From Seminavis robusta (taxonomy: Eukaryota > Bacillariophyta > Bacillariophyceae > Naviculales > Naviculaceae), in contig CAICTM010000289.1 in assembly GCA_903772945.1 (NCBI GenBank), forward strand, positions 16,384 to 80,383: DNA of 64,000 nt, written 5' to 3'. The translations under genes and the position numbers were made by a program. The stretch's first letter is position 1. Every line of letters starts with the position of its first letter. The notes under the pieces were generated by a model that was not told the origin of the DNA, ran no database searches, and saw only the letters and a program-made list of their open reading frames with translations. Shown here in pieces: positions 1 through 12,029 of this stretch.

Positions 1-499
1 CATGTCAGAGCGCAGAGGGTGACGTCAAGGATCTCTTGTGGGTACCGGTACCGGTCCCCCGGATCCTTGCTTGTGACAGTGTGTTTTGGTAGGGGGGACC
101 AATTTTGGAATGTGGGGACCAATTTTGGAATATGGGGACCAATTTTGGAATGTGGGGACCAATTTTGGAATGGTGGGTGGGGGTGTACCGGTACAGGAAA
201 CGGGACTAACTGACGGTACGACTGTACGGTATAGCATTTCAAACTCGTTTCAAACTCCACTGTCTCAATGTTTCTGCTCTGCAGCGCACTGATTGGCCTG
301 CCTGTGATCTAGCTAGGCGGTCTGGCTGAGCAAGTGCTCTCCGTACCGTAGTACTGGTACCGTACCGGTATGCACCGTGATACCTCCACCACGTACTAAC
401 TCCAGAGTGAGTCGAGAGCGTAGATATGAAATTCATCGTTGCATTATAGAGTCTATGGTATGGTATAAGAGTTCGCCCTTGTGTTTTGCTGCATATGGT
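1..499. other. intergenic, palindrome-rich
   Basis: No convincing gene. The stretch holds three TACCGGTA palindromes (43, 186, 363) and the CArG-like tandem repeat listed separately. The short open frames over the repeat merely translate it. Confidence 0.5.
93..172. repeat. four tandem 20-bp units with CArG-like core
   Basis: Unit GGGGACCAATTTTGGAATGT occurs four times with a strict 20-bp period and one or two changes. Each copy contains CCAATTTTGG, which matches the CArG consensus CC(A/T)6GG recognised by MADS/SRF factors. The match is seen directly; any binding is inference. Confidence 0.85.
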
Positions 500-1095
500 C
501 TATGCTGCCAACGGAGTCTTGGTATTCGACCTCTTGGGAGACCTACTGGTTCGCCTACTACTGGGGCGGCCATCACTGTTCTTGAGAAGCTGGAAGTAGG
601 CATCCGCCTTGGTGTCGTCGGCTACTGCCATTTGTTCCAGCATGTCAATGACTTGGTGGGAATCCAAGCCTCCTCCACTAGTACTTCGCTTGGGGGAAAG
701 AGACTTGGAGCCTCGCACGGATTTGTTGCGGGACTTGCGACCGTTGCTGCTGCCGTCATTGCTCACGTTGCTTCTCTGCTTACGAGGAGGGCTCTTATTA
801 ATAGTAGTGCTGCTTCTACATGTACCCTCCACTGTCATGCTTCGAGAAAGCAAACCGCGTTGAGTACCGGTGCCGGTAGTACTGGTAGAACCCCGCATCG
901 CGTCCATTGCATTCACACTGCGGCTGAGGCGCCTTCTGCTGGCAGCTCTTGCTTTGGCGGCTGAACTGTTGTGGTTGGAGCTATTACCAGTGCTGTCCAA
1001 AGAATCAAAGATGAGCTCTTGGAGTTGAGAGTGGAGGAGGCAGTGGTAGTGATAGAAGGGCTGGTCATTGTGTTGGTTTTCTCAGAGAGTTGCAT
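500..1095 (-). pseudogene. Ser/Arg-rich basic protein, one frameshift
   Basis: Function not recognised. The ATG at 1095-1093 opens a Ser/Thr-rich frame (begins MQLSEKTNTMTSPSITTTAS). Around 1005-1020 the sensible frame moves by one base into a longer basic Ser/Arg-rich frame ending at 500. Joined, it gives roughly 195 residues: a low-complexity N-terminus, an Arg/Ser/Lys-rich middle (RRRLSRS, SPPRKQRS, SPKRS) and a predicted helix near the C-terminus (VIDMLEQMAVADDTKADAYF). The longer frame has no ATG of its own; its first usable codon is TTG, and a stop lies further upstream in that frame. Either one base is missing (mutation or assembly error) or a tiny intron is present. SP and SR motifs suggest a phosphorylated nuclear protein, which is inference only. 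Confidence 0.45.
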
Positions 1096-2838
1096 GTTAG
1101 TTATTCCGTGTGGTTTTCGGATGTTGCTTTTGTGATTTTGTGAGAGGTGAGTGGACGGAACTTGTTCCAGACCAAGTGCTACCACGCTACCACTGTGAGG
1201 TGTGAGGAGGTGAATGGTGACGATTGGGAATTCGATAGTGATCTCGATACTAGTAGCTTCTCGATCAATAATTCACACCGGTAAGCAGTTCGTTTGCAGC
1301 TGTATGCAGGGGTGGTCGTAAAAGGAGGATTTAAAGTCCAGTCGCAAAAATTTAATGGCAATGGTAACCGGTAACCTGGATCTGCCTGCCGATAGAGAAG
1401 TACGGTACCAGGTACCAGGTGGTACTATTAGTAAACAATACTCCTCGAGTATATTCGTTAAGACACTGCGAGCAATAGTACAGTAGCAATAGAAAGACAA
1501 GAGAGAAGAGCTCCAAAAGAGCTTCCAGAAGCACGGACATTAAATCCCATCCGGTACATTGGACTGTACTGGTAATCCGTGCCGAAGTACAACATACAGT
1601 ACAACCCAAATCCCAGACAGACAGAATCGAATCAATCCGGTTTTGAAGTTGAATGCAGCTGTTGTAGAAGACTGTCCCAGTCGGGCAACCGAGTCTAAGT
1701 ACGATTGGTGCTTCATCAGCAGAGCACACCAAACTCTGCAATCTGCAAGAGTACCCGAACATGTTTGCAGAGCTGAGAGCTCTTTTACTGATCACAATGC
1801 AGATAGAGGACAGGATCTTTCATAGTTCCTGGTTTGGTTTGGCTGCGCCATCGAACCCGTAACTTGCGTGAAGTGTCAGATTGTCATGCACGTACGTAGT
1901 ACCTTAGCCATGCAGGGACCGGGATGTATCCATCAAGCAGACATGGGAGATGCATGAGGCAGGGCTGCAGCAACTCCAGTGAAAAGCTTGCTTTCGATCC
2001 TGCACAGCTGACAGAAAGGCAAGGAAAGGAGGACAAAACAATAATAAAAGAATCAATGCTCGAAGCCCTAGTTGCTGGCAGCTATTAGCCGGACTTAGCG
2101 GCACCGGTTGCTCTGTCTGAATTGAATCTGAAACCAAGTCTGATGCTGCCTCTGACTGCATTTGGCGAGAATGGAAGAGAAGCAAGCAAGAATGCAAGCC
2201 ATCACAAGGCTGAGGCATCGTACCAGAAGCTCGTTGTGGACTGGCTAGCTCTTGGGAAGCCAATCTAGGCTGCAATTCACGCACTGCTGCACCTTCTCGT
2301 GGCTGGCCCACTGATATGCACCCCACTGCAGTAAGGGCGTCAGGTTCTTCCCGCACTGGCTGGCGAGGTCAGGTCGTATCGTCCGGCCCATCACGCACTG
2401 CATCATCCCATATGGTCATGTCTGGCTAGCTACGGTACCGGTAGGCTACTTGCGGATCCATCACCATGGTGAGAGTGACAGTCAGTGAGCGAAACTAGCT
2501 GGACTCGACCGGCTTTGAGACTCGAGCACGAAAAACCAATGTCGTCGACGAAGGAACAAAAAGAAGGACGGTTGGAAGACTAGTTGCAATAACATAAAGA
2601 AGAAGTGAACGCTGTTAAGGGTACCATGTTCCGGCGAAGAATGAGGTGAACGGACTCATGAAATGGCCGCCTATTCACGCTTCTTCTAGGCTCGAAGCAG
2701 CTCCAAGGGGCACCGGAAAATGGCACCATTTGAGAGTCTGCGAGAGAAAAATGTGAACTGACCTTGTTTGTTCTCTAAAATGGAAGGCAGAATGAAAAAC
2801 GAATGGCTAGACTTGAGCTAAGAACAAAAGCAAGACGT
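1096..2838. other. intergenic, no supported gene
   Basis: Several open frames of 60-150 codons exist on the minus strand, but they are Cys/Leu-rich, lack repeats or motifs and look like random frames. One TACCGGTA lies at 2436. Nothing else is supported. Confidence 0.4.
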
Positions 2839-2861
2839 ATGCATGCATGCATGCATGCATG
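2839..2861. repeat. ATGC microsatellite
   Basis: About six uninterrupted ATGC units. The MHACM starts of overlapping open frames come from this repeat. Confidence 0.9.
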
Positions 2862-3288
2862 TCACTTTGTTCAGCGAAGAAGCTGACGAACACCCTCGCG
2901 AGTGCCCGCCAACCCCTTCCAACGACGTGTATGTTGACTCCGAAGAGCAAAGAACTACTAATGTCATGCATCGTGGACCAAAACCCGTTGTTGTGGATGA
3001 GACTGGAACACGAACGGCCGCCACCATGCCAAGACCTACGTTGGGAACTAAAGAGGATGAGGCTGCAACGATTGGTCGATGACCGTGAAAGTAGCAATGG
3101 CACAAAAGACAGGAACACGTCGACTTACCGTTGCACGAGGACGACCCACCCCACAAAGGAACCACCGCAAGACAACACCATTGCCGGCGAAGAGTGAACA
3201 GTGGGCCCCACAGGGGAAGCCCAATCACTCTCCTGCAAGCAGCACCGGCAAAGGTGTCATCGTCATGCATTGGAAGAAGAATAAGTGA
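2862..3288 (+). other. weak coding-like island
   Basis: Two plus frames switch near 3080. The first reads as a charged, Pro-rich segment (SEEADEHPRECPPTPSNDVY) and the second is Lys/Arg/Thr-rich. Composition is protein-like but no domain is recognised, there is no credible start outside the ATGC microsatellite, and the opposite strand is also open. It may be a decayed exon or chance. Confidence 0.15.
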
Positions 3289-4706
3289 TTGTGTTGTGCT
3301 GAGAGCGAAAAAGCTTGCCTCAAGGCAACCGTCGTTTCATCAACTCAAAATCGAAAGAGGTGTCAACATCAAAACTAAATCAAAATCAAAATGGAGGTGT
3401 CGTTGATTGCCGTTTTATTTCAAACTGAAACGCCAAACTATCGGCAAAGGTACGTGATTGGTCGATTGACATGTCGGAGGCTGCTTCCAAGATGGCAACC
3501 AGCCTGAGTATACCGGTATGCCTGCGGTCCCACCACAACGTGAAAGATGCGTCGAACGGAAGAAGGAAGAAGTCATCGTTACCAGCCTACCGTATGGATC
3601 GAACGACACAAGAGGAGCCGGTCATGGTGGAGTAGCAATAGCCGCTGGAAAGAGGAGGTTGCATACATCATCTTGATACCGGTATGGTCGAGGTACGAAT
3701 CCAAAAAAAGAAACAATGAACAAAGACATCAATGCGAGTGGCGAGTGACGAGTGACGAGGTTGCTTTGCGATCGATGGCACGTCAGTTCACCAGAACTTT
3801 ACTATTATAGACCTGAGGATAGAAAGTGCCTTTTAAATCTTCTCATGAAGTCTAATTCCTTTGGTGCATCGGGCACGTGTACCGGTTTGCCAGCTGCACA
3901 AGGAAGTGACACCAGTAGCTCACCAGTGCATGACAAGAGCCGCCGCCTATACTCCATGCGGAATGAAGGATGAGGACACAGCTCGACTCGGCACCGCGAC
4001 TGTGTCAATAGCCCCGATGCAGCTAGCTAGCTCCGATGCAGCTGGATAGCTCCGATGCAGCTAGATAGCTAGTAGCAGATTGTCAGGCTGCCAAAGCCAA
4101 GTCAAGCTGCTGCAGAGGGCTCCCATGGTTTGCAAAATTCTGCACAGACACAATGGCACCTCGTACGGTACCTTCCCAAGGTGATGGTTCTTCAGGGCAT
4201 CATCCTTGCATAGCGAGGATCACTATCGTCATGTTGTTTGGAGTCCCCTAGCTAGGCCTAGCTAGCTAGAGGGAAAAGTCAGCTCTGGAGTGACGAGAGA
4301 TTTTGCATACGATCCCGAACGTGGTTGGCTGGCGGAAGGAAGTCGCTCATCGTACCACCGTATCTGGTATCTGGTTTGCAACCGGTACACTGGCTCAAAG
4401 TTCCAGTTCCCAAGAATTCTACGGAGATGGGTGCTGTTTGAATTGAATGAATCAATGGGTTGCATGGTCGCCTACCGTACATGCCCACCAGTGGACACTG
4501 CTTTACACAGAATATTCTTTATCATTTTACGGTATCTCCTACTGGTATGTAAACACTTGCACAAACGAGAAACGTGTCTCGTGGATCTGCTTCAATTGGC
4601 GGACCACCAGCTGCTCCAAGTCGCTGGTGAAAAATAGATGTCATGGACCCTTCGTTGAGCTAACCAAAATGGTTTGTGGTGGCCCTGCATCGTATCCGAA
4701 TTATTG
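3289..4706. other. intergenic, short repeats only
   Basis: No supported gene. It contains TACCGGTA at 3511, the 19-bp tandem repeat at 4011 and a CTAG-rich stretch near 4250-4270. Confidence 0.4.
4011..4067. repeat. three tandem 19-bp units
   Basis: Unit GCTCCGATGCAGCTAGATA repeats three times with few changes and carries the CTAGCTAG-type palindrome common in this DNA. Confidence 0.8.
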
Positions 4707-6368
4707 TCATGCTGGACAGCCATTTTCAATCGCCCACTGTAGTACTTGTGGGTGCCCTCGGCTCCAAAGACGTGTCTTCCAATCCCAGGGACAATGGTTG
4801 GCTCGAGCCCCTTGAAGAATGGCCAGATGACCCTTGCGGGCCGCAGCGGTACAGGTATCTTGATTCCAAGGAAAATGGTTTGCACGAGCCCATTGAAGAA
4901 TGGCCAGATGACCGCCTTGGGCCGCAGCGAAACAGGTTTCTTCAGTCCACGGACAATGGTTTGCACGAGCCCATTGAAGAATGGCCAGATGACCGCGGCC
5001 CGCCGCGGCAGCACAGGTATATTCATTCCAGGGACAATGGTTGGCACGAGCCCACTGAAGCAGGGCTAGATGGCCACCTCTCGCCGCAGCGGCACAGGTT
5101 TCTTCATTCCAATGGAGTCCATTTTCACGAGCCCATTGAAGAATGGCCAGATGACCGGCTCTGGCTGCTGCAGTGCAAGTTGACCAAATACAGAATCGGC
5201 ATCCATTGACACATGCCCATTGCACAATGTGCAAATGACCCGCTGCAGCTGCTGCGATGCAAGTTGACTCATCCCAGGGACATCCGTGGCGACGAGCCCA
5301 TTTCAAAATAGCTATGGAGATGGCCTCCTTCGGCAGCGGCCGTACAAATGTTGGCATGCCAGGCAAAACCATTGCAATGAGCCCATTTGACCTTGTCCCG
5401 GCGACTTACACGTACGTTCTGGTGATTGGCTCCGGCAACAAAACCCCGAAGTTGAAGTTCCACACTGGCACGGAACAACTCTTTGGTTGGATAGAGGTTG
5501 GTGTTTCGTGTCCACTGAATCAGACCCACATGGCTGTGTTTGGCCGCCATTTCGTTGGCCCACTCCATGACAGCCCGACTTCCACACTTGGCAATGGCCG
5601 GACACACTTGCTCACGACTCGGAACACTGGGGGAGGCGTCGTCGAGGAAATATCGTGCACAAATGACGTTGTAGAAGGCCACAGGTGGATCGTTCGTATT
5701 CTGGTAGGTCTCGCAGTACTCTCTGTAGAGGACATTGAAGCGCCTGTTGACACGACCGACAAATGCGTAGTGGCCCACGCCCAAAGAGGGGAAAATGAAA
5801 TTCTTCCAAACGTCCTCAGCATCCAGCAAGTTGGACAAGGCCGTCTTCTTGGCTTCCTTGTGGTTCTTGAGAGTTTCGGCCGCCTGACTGATGGCTTCAA
5901 GACGGCGCAAGTATCCATCATCCTTGTTTGCAGATATGCTCCATAGCAGAAGAGCAGCCAGATGGCCTCAACACCTAGGACAGCTTCCATCTTCTTGGCT
6001 AGAACACGCTTCTTGAGAGTTTCGGCCACCGGACTGATGGTTTCAAGATACTAGTAGCGCAAGTCTTCATACTGGAACCCATTCTGGAGCAAGACGTTCA
6101 TGGCTTGTTGCTCGCGACAGTCGGCTTCCAGTTTGGTGGCTTGGCGATCACGGATTTGATCCATCAAGATGCACACCTCCTCCACGTCTTGACGGCGCTC
6201 TTCCACTGTACCGGTAGGTCGTTGATTTCCACGCTGCTTGAGCTCAACTACGCGACGGATCACCTCTTTGTCCGACATCAACGACATCTTGCAAAACTGA
6301 GTGATCCGGAGCGCTGCAGTCGCCTCTTCAAGCCAACCATCGTCGTCAAACAAACGATCGAACGTCAT
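4707..6368 (-). pseudogene. ankyrin-like 27-residue repeat protein, broken
   Basis: The likely start is the ATG at 6368-6366. An N-terminal helical segment (about 100 residues, charged) is followed by two related coiled segments (LETISPVAETLKKR at ~6040, LEAISQAAETLKNH at ~5890), then a head domain typical of these proteins (LLDAEDVWKNFIFPSLG). Seven or more repeats of the form GHLAILQWARANHCPWNEET follow. At the DNA level the repeats have an exact 81-bp period between 4812 and 5136. Such 27-residue repeats are common in diatoms and large DNA viruses and probably mediate protein binding. The frame is broken: TAG at about 6057-6055 (in LRY-stop), a frame change between 6050 and 5910, and another near 5310 where GGHLH should join AILKWARRHGC. 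Late repeats are degenerate. An intron could explain one break but not the stop. Best read as a pseudogene, or less likely a poorly assembled gene. Confidence 0.7.
4812..5160 (-). repeat. 81-bp coding repeats
   Basis: The phrase TTGAAGAATGGCCAGATGAC, or a variant of it, recurs at 4812, 4893, 4974, 5055 and 5136, exactly 81 bp apart, each encoding one 27-residue ankyrin-like unit on the minus strand. Confidence 0.85.
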
Positions 6369-6980
6369 CTTTCTGGTACCGTACCGTAGCTTCACGAGGA
6401 TGTTAGGATTTGTGATGGATTGCTGTGGCTTGTCGGCTGAGCCTGAAGAATTCTGTTGGCCGCCAGAAGTTACACGTGAAGAACAAAAAATCCAGATGGG
6501 GTTCGGTTTTCTGTAAGATATCTTTTTCACGGTAGTTGAGGTAATTATAGCGTTAACCTATTTGCACTTAACCCTAGGTTTACCGCATCTACCTCTATTA
6601 AAGTCACTTTCCTCGCCCTGACCACACGCTCTTGGTCCATGCCAAACTCTCTCTCTTCTCTTCATGCTAATTTATTTCTTATTTCATGTAACTAATTTTA
6701 AAATGTTATTGCCTCCTACCTAAAGTATATGAATCGAATCTAATATTTCCGTCACTCCAACAGTTCTAATGATGAGGCAGCCATCCTCACCAGCCAGAGA
6801 CCACTGGGCGAGCAAATGGGCGATTTCGTAAGAGGCAACTTGATCCAAAGCACCAACACAAACAGCAGCAACACAAAGAACAATCATCTTGTCTCTCTCT
6901 CTCTCTCTCTCTCCAAGCATAACCAAGTCGGTCAGCCAAGAGCGGACACACAACCTCGCTTCCCACAAGCAACATGATCT
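6369..6980. other. intergenic with (TC)n microsatellite
   Basis: AT-rich DNA between the ankyrin-like pseudogene and the 3' end of the carbamoyl-phosphate synthetase gene. A (TC)11 run lies at 6892-6913. No gene is supported. Confidence 0.5.
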
Positions 6981-9900
6981 CTAATGGAACTCGGTTGGGT
7001 CGGTCCAGGCATCCGCATCGGATTCCTTTTTGTAATGCTCAAACAAAGTTTTGGGTTCCAACGCCACCATGCCTTCCTTCTTGTACTTGTACATGGCATC
7101 CGAGAAACACTTGACCAAGTTCATATTGGTCAAAAGAGGGACACCGTAGTCTACCGCTGAACGACGCATTTGGTAGTTGTCTTCCAAACGCTTCGACTTG
7201 TGGGTGGGAATGTTAATGACGAGACCAAACTCATCGTTCTTGATCATGTCAATCACATTCGGTTCCGAGGTCGAGTCGCCTTCGGTGGGGTAGGCAACCA
7301 CCTTGCAGGGGACACGGTTCTTCTCGAGCACTTCGGCAGTGTTGCGGGTGGCGTACAGTGTGTAGCCCATCTCGTGCAGCTCCCACGCAGAGTGAGTAAA
7401 CTCGGATTGAAGAGTGTCCTGCACCGAAACAAGAATGTTCTTCTTGGGGAGCTTGAAACCGGTAGACATCAAACTCTTCAAAAAGGCTTCTTCCTTGTTG
7501 GCGCCAAAGCAGGCAACCTCTCCGGTACTCGCCATCTCCACTCCAAGGACAGGATCAGATCCACGGAGACGAGTGAACGAGAACATGGGAGCCTTGACTC
7601 CAACGTACTGGCTGGGGCCGTCACAGTTCTCCAAAGTAGGAAGATTCATATCAGATGTGTCTTCATCCACCATGGCGCGAGTGGCAGCTTCAATGTAGTC
7701 AACTCCCATAGTCTTGGAGACAAAGGGGAATGAACGAGAGGCACGCACGTTGCACTCAATGCACATGACATCAGTTCCCTTGGCAACAAACTGAATGTTG
7801 ACGGGGCCGGTAATGTTCAAGCGCTTGACAATCTTCTTGGCAGCATCACGGACGCGGAACTTTTGGTAGGCACTCAAGTCTTGGGCGGGCAAGACCAAAG
7901 TAGCATCACCAGAGTGGACACCGGCATTCTCAATGTGCTCGTGAATGGCAGCAGCAATAATCTCTCCGTTCTTGCCGACACCATCGAATTCAATCTCCAC
8001 AGCACCTTCAATGAAATCAGAAATGACAACTGGCTTGTCGGCGGAAACCTCAGCGGCTTCGGTCAAGCAAGCGCGGAGCTGTTCGTCGCTCCAAGCCACG
8101 TTCATGGCAGCTCCACTCAGGACGTAGGAAGGACGGACAAGAACAGGGTATCCGACATCCTTGGCAAAGTCCAAGGCATTGTCGACACTGGAGAGTTCAC
8201 GCCAGCGAGGTTGTTGGACTCCAATCTCATCCATGGTATCAGAGAACTTGAATCGATCCTCGGCATTGTCAATCATGGCAGCGGGAGTTCCAAGAAGCTT
8301 GACACCAGCTGCGTCCAAAGGCAAAGCAAGACCGTTGGGGATCTGTCCTCCAACACTGACAACAACACCGTCGGACTTGTCACGGTTGTAGATATCAAGG
8401 ACGCGTTCGCGGCTGAGCTCCTCAAAGTAGAGACGGTCGCATTCATCGTAATCAGTAGACACAGTCTCGGGGTTGTAGTTGATCATGGTCGACTTGTATC
8501 CCATTTGACGGAGGGATCGGATGGCACTGACTCCACACCAATCAAACTCGATGGAAGAACCAATACGGTAGGCACCACTTCCCAAAACAATCACACCACC
8601 ATCGGCAGAGTCAACATCACTCTCGGAACCGTGGTAGGTCATGTACAGGTAGTTGGTATCGGCGGGGTACTCGGCGGCAAGAGTATCGATTTGCTTGGTG
8701 TGAGGCTCAATGCCCATGCCGATACGCTTCTGGCGGACAGTGTCTTCATCGGATCCTCCCTTGACTGCGTGGGAGATCTGAATATCAGAGTATCCGTTCT
8801 TCTTGGCTTCGAGCATGAGGTCGCTGGACATCTCATCCAAAGTGACCAACTCCATCTTGTTCCATGTTTTGACAATGTTTTCCAATCGGCGCAAGAACCA
8901 GTGGTCAATCTTGGTAATTTCATGGATATCAGAGACGCTCAGGGTCTTCTCGTGGAGAGCCTGGGCAATGGCAAAGAGACGCTTGTCGGTAGGAATGGCA
9001 AGTTCCTTCTTCAAGTCCTCCATGGTTTCGTAGACGTGCTTCGGCTCGAATCCAGGAACGGCGGGGTCCACCATACGCATGGCCTTTTGGAGAGTCTCTT
9101 CGATGGTACGTCCAATACTCATGACCTCACCAACACTCTTCATGGCAGATCCAATCTCCGTGGAGACACCTTCGAACTTGGACATGTCCCAACGGGGGAT
9201 CTTGGTGACGACGTAATCCAAACTGGGCTCGAAGCACGCTTGGGTCTTCTTGGTGACGGAGTTGATGACTTCAGTCAAAGGAATTCCCAAGCACAACTTG
9301 GCGGCGACAAAGGCCAAAGGATAACCAGTGGCCTTGGAGGCGAGGGCGGACGAACGAGAGAGACGGGGGTTGACCTCGATGATGCAGTACTCGAGCGACT
9401 CTGGGTGAAGGGCGTACTGAATGTTACACTCTCCAACAATTCCAAGATGGCGGACAACCTATTGTTCGAATGAAATCAGGGCGAAGAAAGGGTGAGTAAA
9501 TAATGAATGATGAACGCCAACGGCAGCAGTATCCAACAACGTGTGCGCAGCGTGCGTACCCTGAGAGCAGTCTCACGGAGCATGTGGTATTCTTCGTTGC
9601 TCAAAGTTTGAGAAGGAGCCATGACGATACTGTCTCCAGTGTGGATTCCAAGAGGATCAAAGTTCTCCATGTTACAGACGGTGACACAGTTGTCCATGGT
9701 ATCACGGACAACCTCGTACTCGACTTCCTTCCATCCCTTCATACTCCTCTCGACCAAGATTTGGGGAGAGGTACTGAGGGCCTTGTTTGCCATATCCCTC
9801 AAGTGGTCCTCGTCGTGGCAGATACCACTTCCCAAACCTCCCAATGCAAAGGCAGAACGGATCATGAGAGGGTATCCAATCTTCTTGGCGTGTCCGATAG

Positions 9901-12029
9901 CCTCATCGACAGTGACGGCAGTGTAGGACTCGGCAATCTTTTCGTTGATCTCATTGAGCCTGTCACTGAACAGCTGACGATCCTCGGTATCAATGACAAC
10001 AGGCACGGGGGTTCCCAAGACTTCGACTCCGTACTTTTCAAAGATTCCGTTTTCGAACATTTCGACGGCGCAGTTCAGTGCAGTCTGCCCTCCCATACTG
10101 ATGACGATACCATCGGGCTTTTCCTTCTTGATGACCTCTTCGACGAAATCAGGAGTGACGGGCAAGAAGAAGACGTGGTCGGCCTTGGCGGCGGACTTGT
10201 TGTCCATGTTGGTTTGGACCGAAGCAATGTTGGGGTTCATCAAGACAACCTCCATGCCTTCCTCCTTGAGAGCCTGCAAACAACCAAAAAGTGAAAAAGC
10301 GTGAGCGCGAGCCTTTCACGGAAGTGTTAGGGTTAAGGATTTGGTCAGCATTTTTTACGAACCTTGATGGCTTGACCTCCCGAGTAATCAAACTCTCCGG
10401 CCTGTCCAATAGAAGTACCACCGGATCCCAACATGAGCACCTTCTTGACATTGGGCTTTGGTGGAGCGGGCTTTCGTGTAGGAAAGATGATTTTGTCGAG
10501 GGGTTTTCCGCATGCCTCGAGGAATACATCAAACATGAACTCGGTATCGGTGGGCCCGGAGTTGGCTTCGGGGTGGAACTGCGCAGTGAAATACGGACGA
10601 GTCTGATGGGCAATACCCTCGTTACTTCCATCGTTGGCGTTGGTAAAGAGAGTCTTCCACTCGTCCCTCATGGTTTCCGTGTTGATGTGGAATCCGTGGT
10701 TCTGAGGAGTAATGTAGCACTCTCCGGTTTGGTGGTTGAGCACTGGCTGATTCTGTCCACGGTTTCCAAATGGCAATTTTTCGGCGGTACCTCCAGCGGC
10801 CAATCCAATCAATTGATTTCCCATACAAATACCGTAAATGGGCTTGACTTCTTCGTCAGGGCAGGAAACGACCTTTTTGAGTTCTTCGACGGTTGCCGTG
10901 CACATATTCGGGTCTCCGGGTCCATTGGACAAAAAGAGTCCATCGTACTTGTGCATTTCGGCGGCGAATGGGTAATCCCATGGCACGACGGTCAATTCAA
11001 CATCTCTGCGCACCAATTGACGAATGATATTGTACTTCATTCCCATATCGACGGCAATGACCTTGTGCTTGTTTCCTTTTCCGTACACTTTGGGTTCCTT
11101 GAGGGAGACTTCTCCCACAAGATGACGGGCATTGGGATCTTGCATTTTGGAGAAATCCGGGGGAGGGGCATTGAGGTCGACTTCAATGCGTCCCAACATG
11201 GCACCCTTTTCACGGATTTTCTTGGTCAACATACGGGTATCGACTTCACAAAGACCGGGAACACCTTCTTCCTTGAGCCAATCTCCCAAACTGGAGGTGG
11301 CCTTCCAATGACTGTAATGATGGGAGTAATCCTGGACGAGGATACCGGTGGCATGAATTTTGTGCGACTCAAAATTGGCAGGCAACCCAAACTCGTCCAT
11401 TTCCGTGCGACTGGGGACACCGTAGTTTCCGACCATGGGAGTGGTGACGGTCAAAATCTGTCCCTGGTAGGAAGGATCGGTCAAGTTTTCGGGGTATCCC
11501 ACCATTCCAGTGGCAAAGACGACCTGTAATCATAATCATAATCAGAGCAGCAAAAATCATATATTTGTATTGGTGAGTTGAGATAAAAATCAAACAAGGT
11601 GTCCAAAAATGCAGCATGGAACAATTTTTGGTGTTTCATGACTTTCAGCAAAAGAATCACAGTAGATCATCAAAGATAGACATTTTCCATTTTATATCAT
11701 CAACACTTTCAACACTTGCACTCCATCAAATCCATACACAACAAAACAATCAAAAATGATTTTCATGACCCATTTTTGGTTCCGTTTTTTATCATTTCAT
11801 TAATTTTTTTGCTTACCTCACCCTCCACAGATTCATGACAACCAAAAGACTTTGCCGTCAAAGTGGTTCCATCTTCCAAGTGAAGCTTGGCCAACGCCGT
11901 GGGAGGCGCAGCGTCATCTCCACTCTGAGTGGCAAACGAGCGAGAAGCGGAAAGTCCAGCGCGGCGAGTTGTTTGGCTACCGTTGCGACCGGCAACCGAG
12001 AAAATGGGGCGAAGCATGCTCGTACTCAT
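6981..12029 (-). CDS. carbamoyl-phosphate synthetase (glutamine-hydrolysing), mitochondrial type
   Basis: Makes carbamoyl phosphate from bicarbonate, 2 ATP and glutamine-derived ammonia. Four exons were placed by frame and GT-AG signals: 12029-11817, 11523-10363, 10273-9560, 9458-6981, giving 1521 residues, normal for the family. Residues 1-35 ([20 protein letters not shown], Arg/Ser-rich, then SFATQ) look like a mitochondrial presequence. The amidotransferase half keeps the nucleophile (GICMGNQL, Cys ~304) and the His-Glu pair (FHPEA, ~388-390), so it should use glutamine. Two ATP-grasp synthetase halves follow (from ~430 and ~975; [37 protein letters not shown]). The C-terminus is a regulatory MGS-like domain (from ~1380). 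Diatoms have a mitochondrial urea-cycle CPS (CPS III-like) and a pyrimidine CPSII fused or linked differently; the presequence and lack of fused ATC/DHOase favour the urea-cycle enzyme. That assignment is inference. Confidence 0.95.
9459..9559 (-). other. intron 3 of the CPS gene
   Basis: 101 bp. Donor GTACGC, acceptor AACAATAG. Splicing joins RETALR to [12 protein letters not shown], matching the family. Confidence 0.9.
10274..10362 (-). other. intron 2 of the CPS gene
   Basis: 89 bp. Donor GTTCGT, acceptor TTTGCAG. Splicing joins SGGQAIK to ALKEEGMEV, the conserved start of the first synthetase half. Confidence 0.9.
11524..11816 (-). other. intron 1 of the CPS gene
   Basis: 293 bp. Donor GTAAGC follows GAGGGTGAG and acceptor TTACAG precedes GTCGTC. 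Splicing joins VEGE to [11 protein letters not shown] without frame change. Confidence 0.9.

Noticed and set aside
1840-1870. tRNA-like TTCGA box on the minus strand
   Set aside because: The flanking arms do not pair and no A box or cloverleaf can be drawn.
1904-2356. 150-codon minus frame
   Set aside because: No ATG-supported motif, Cys/Leu/Ser-rich, no sign of domain or intron structure.
4676-5209. 177-codon plus frame with EEWPDD repeats
   Set aside because: Antisense of the 81-bp ankyrin-like repeats; the minus strand gives the family motif.
7863-9473. 536-codon open frame on the plus strand
   Set aside because: It lies exactly antisense to CPS exon 4. Its His/Leu/Val/Gly-rich composition is the mirror of a codon-biased gene on the other strand.
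10291-11529. 412-codon open frame on the plus strand
   Set aside because: Antisense to CPS exon 2 and its introns; same explanation.
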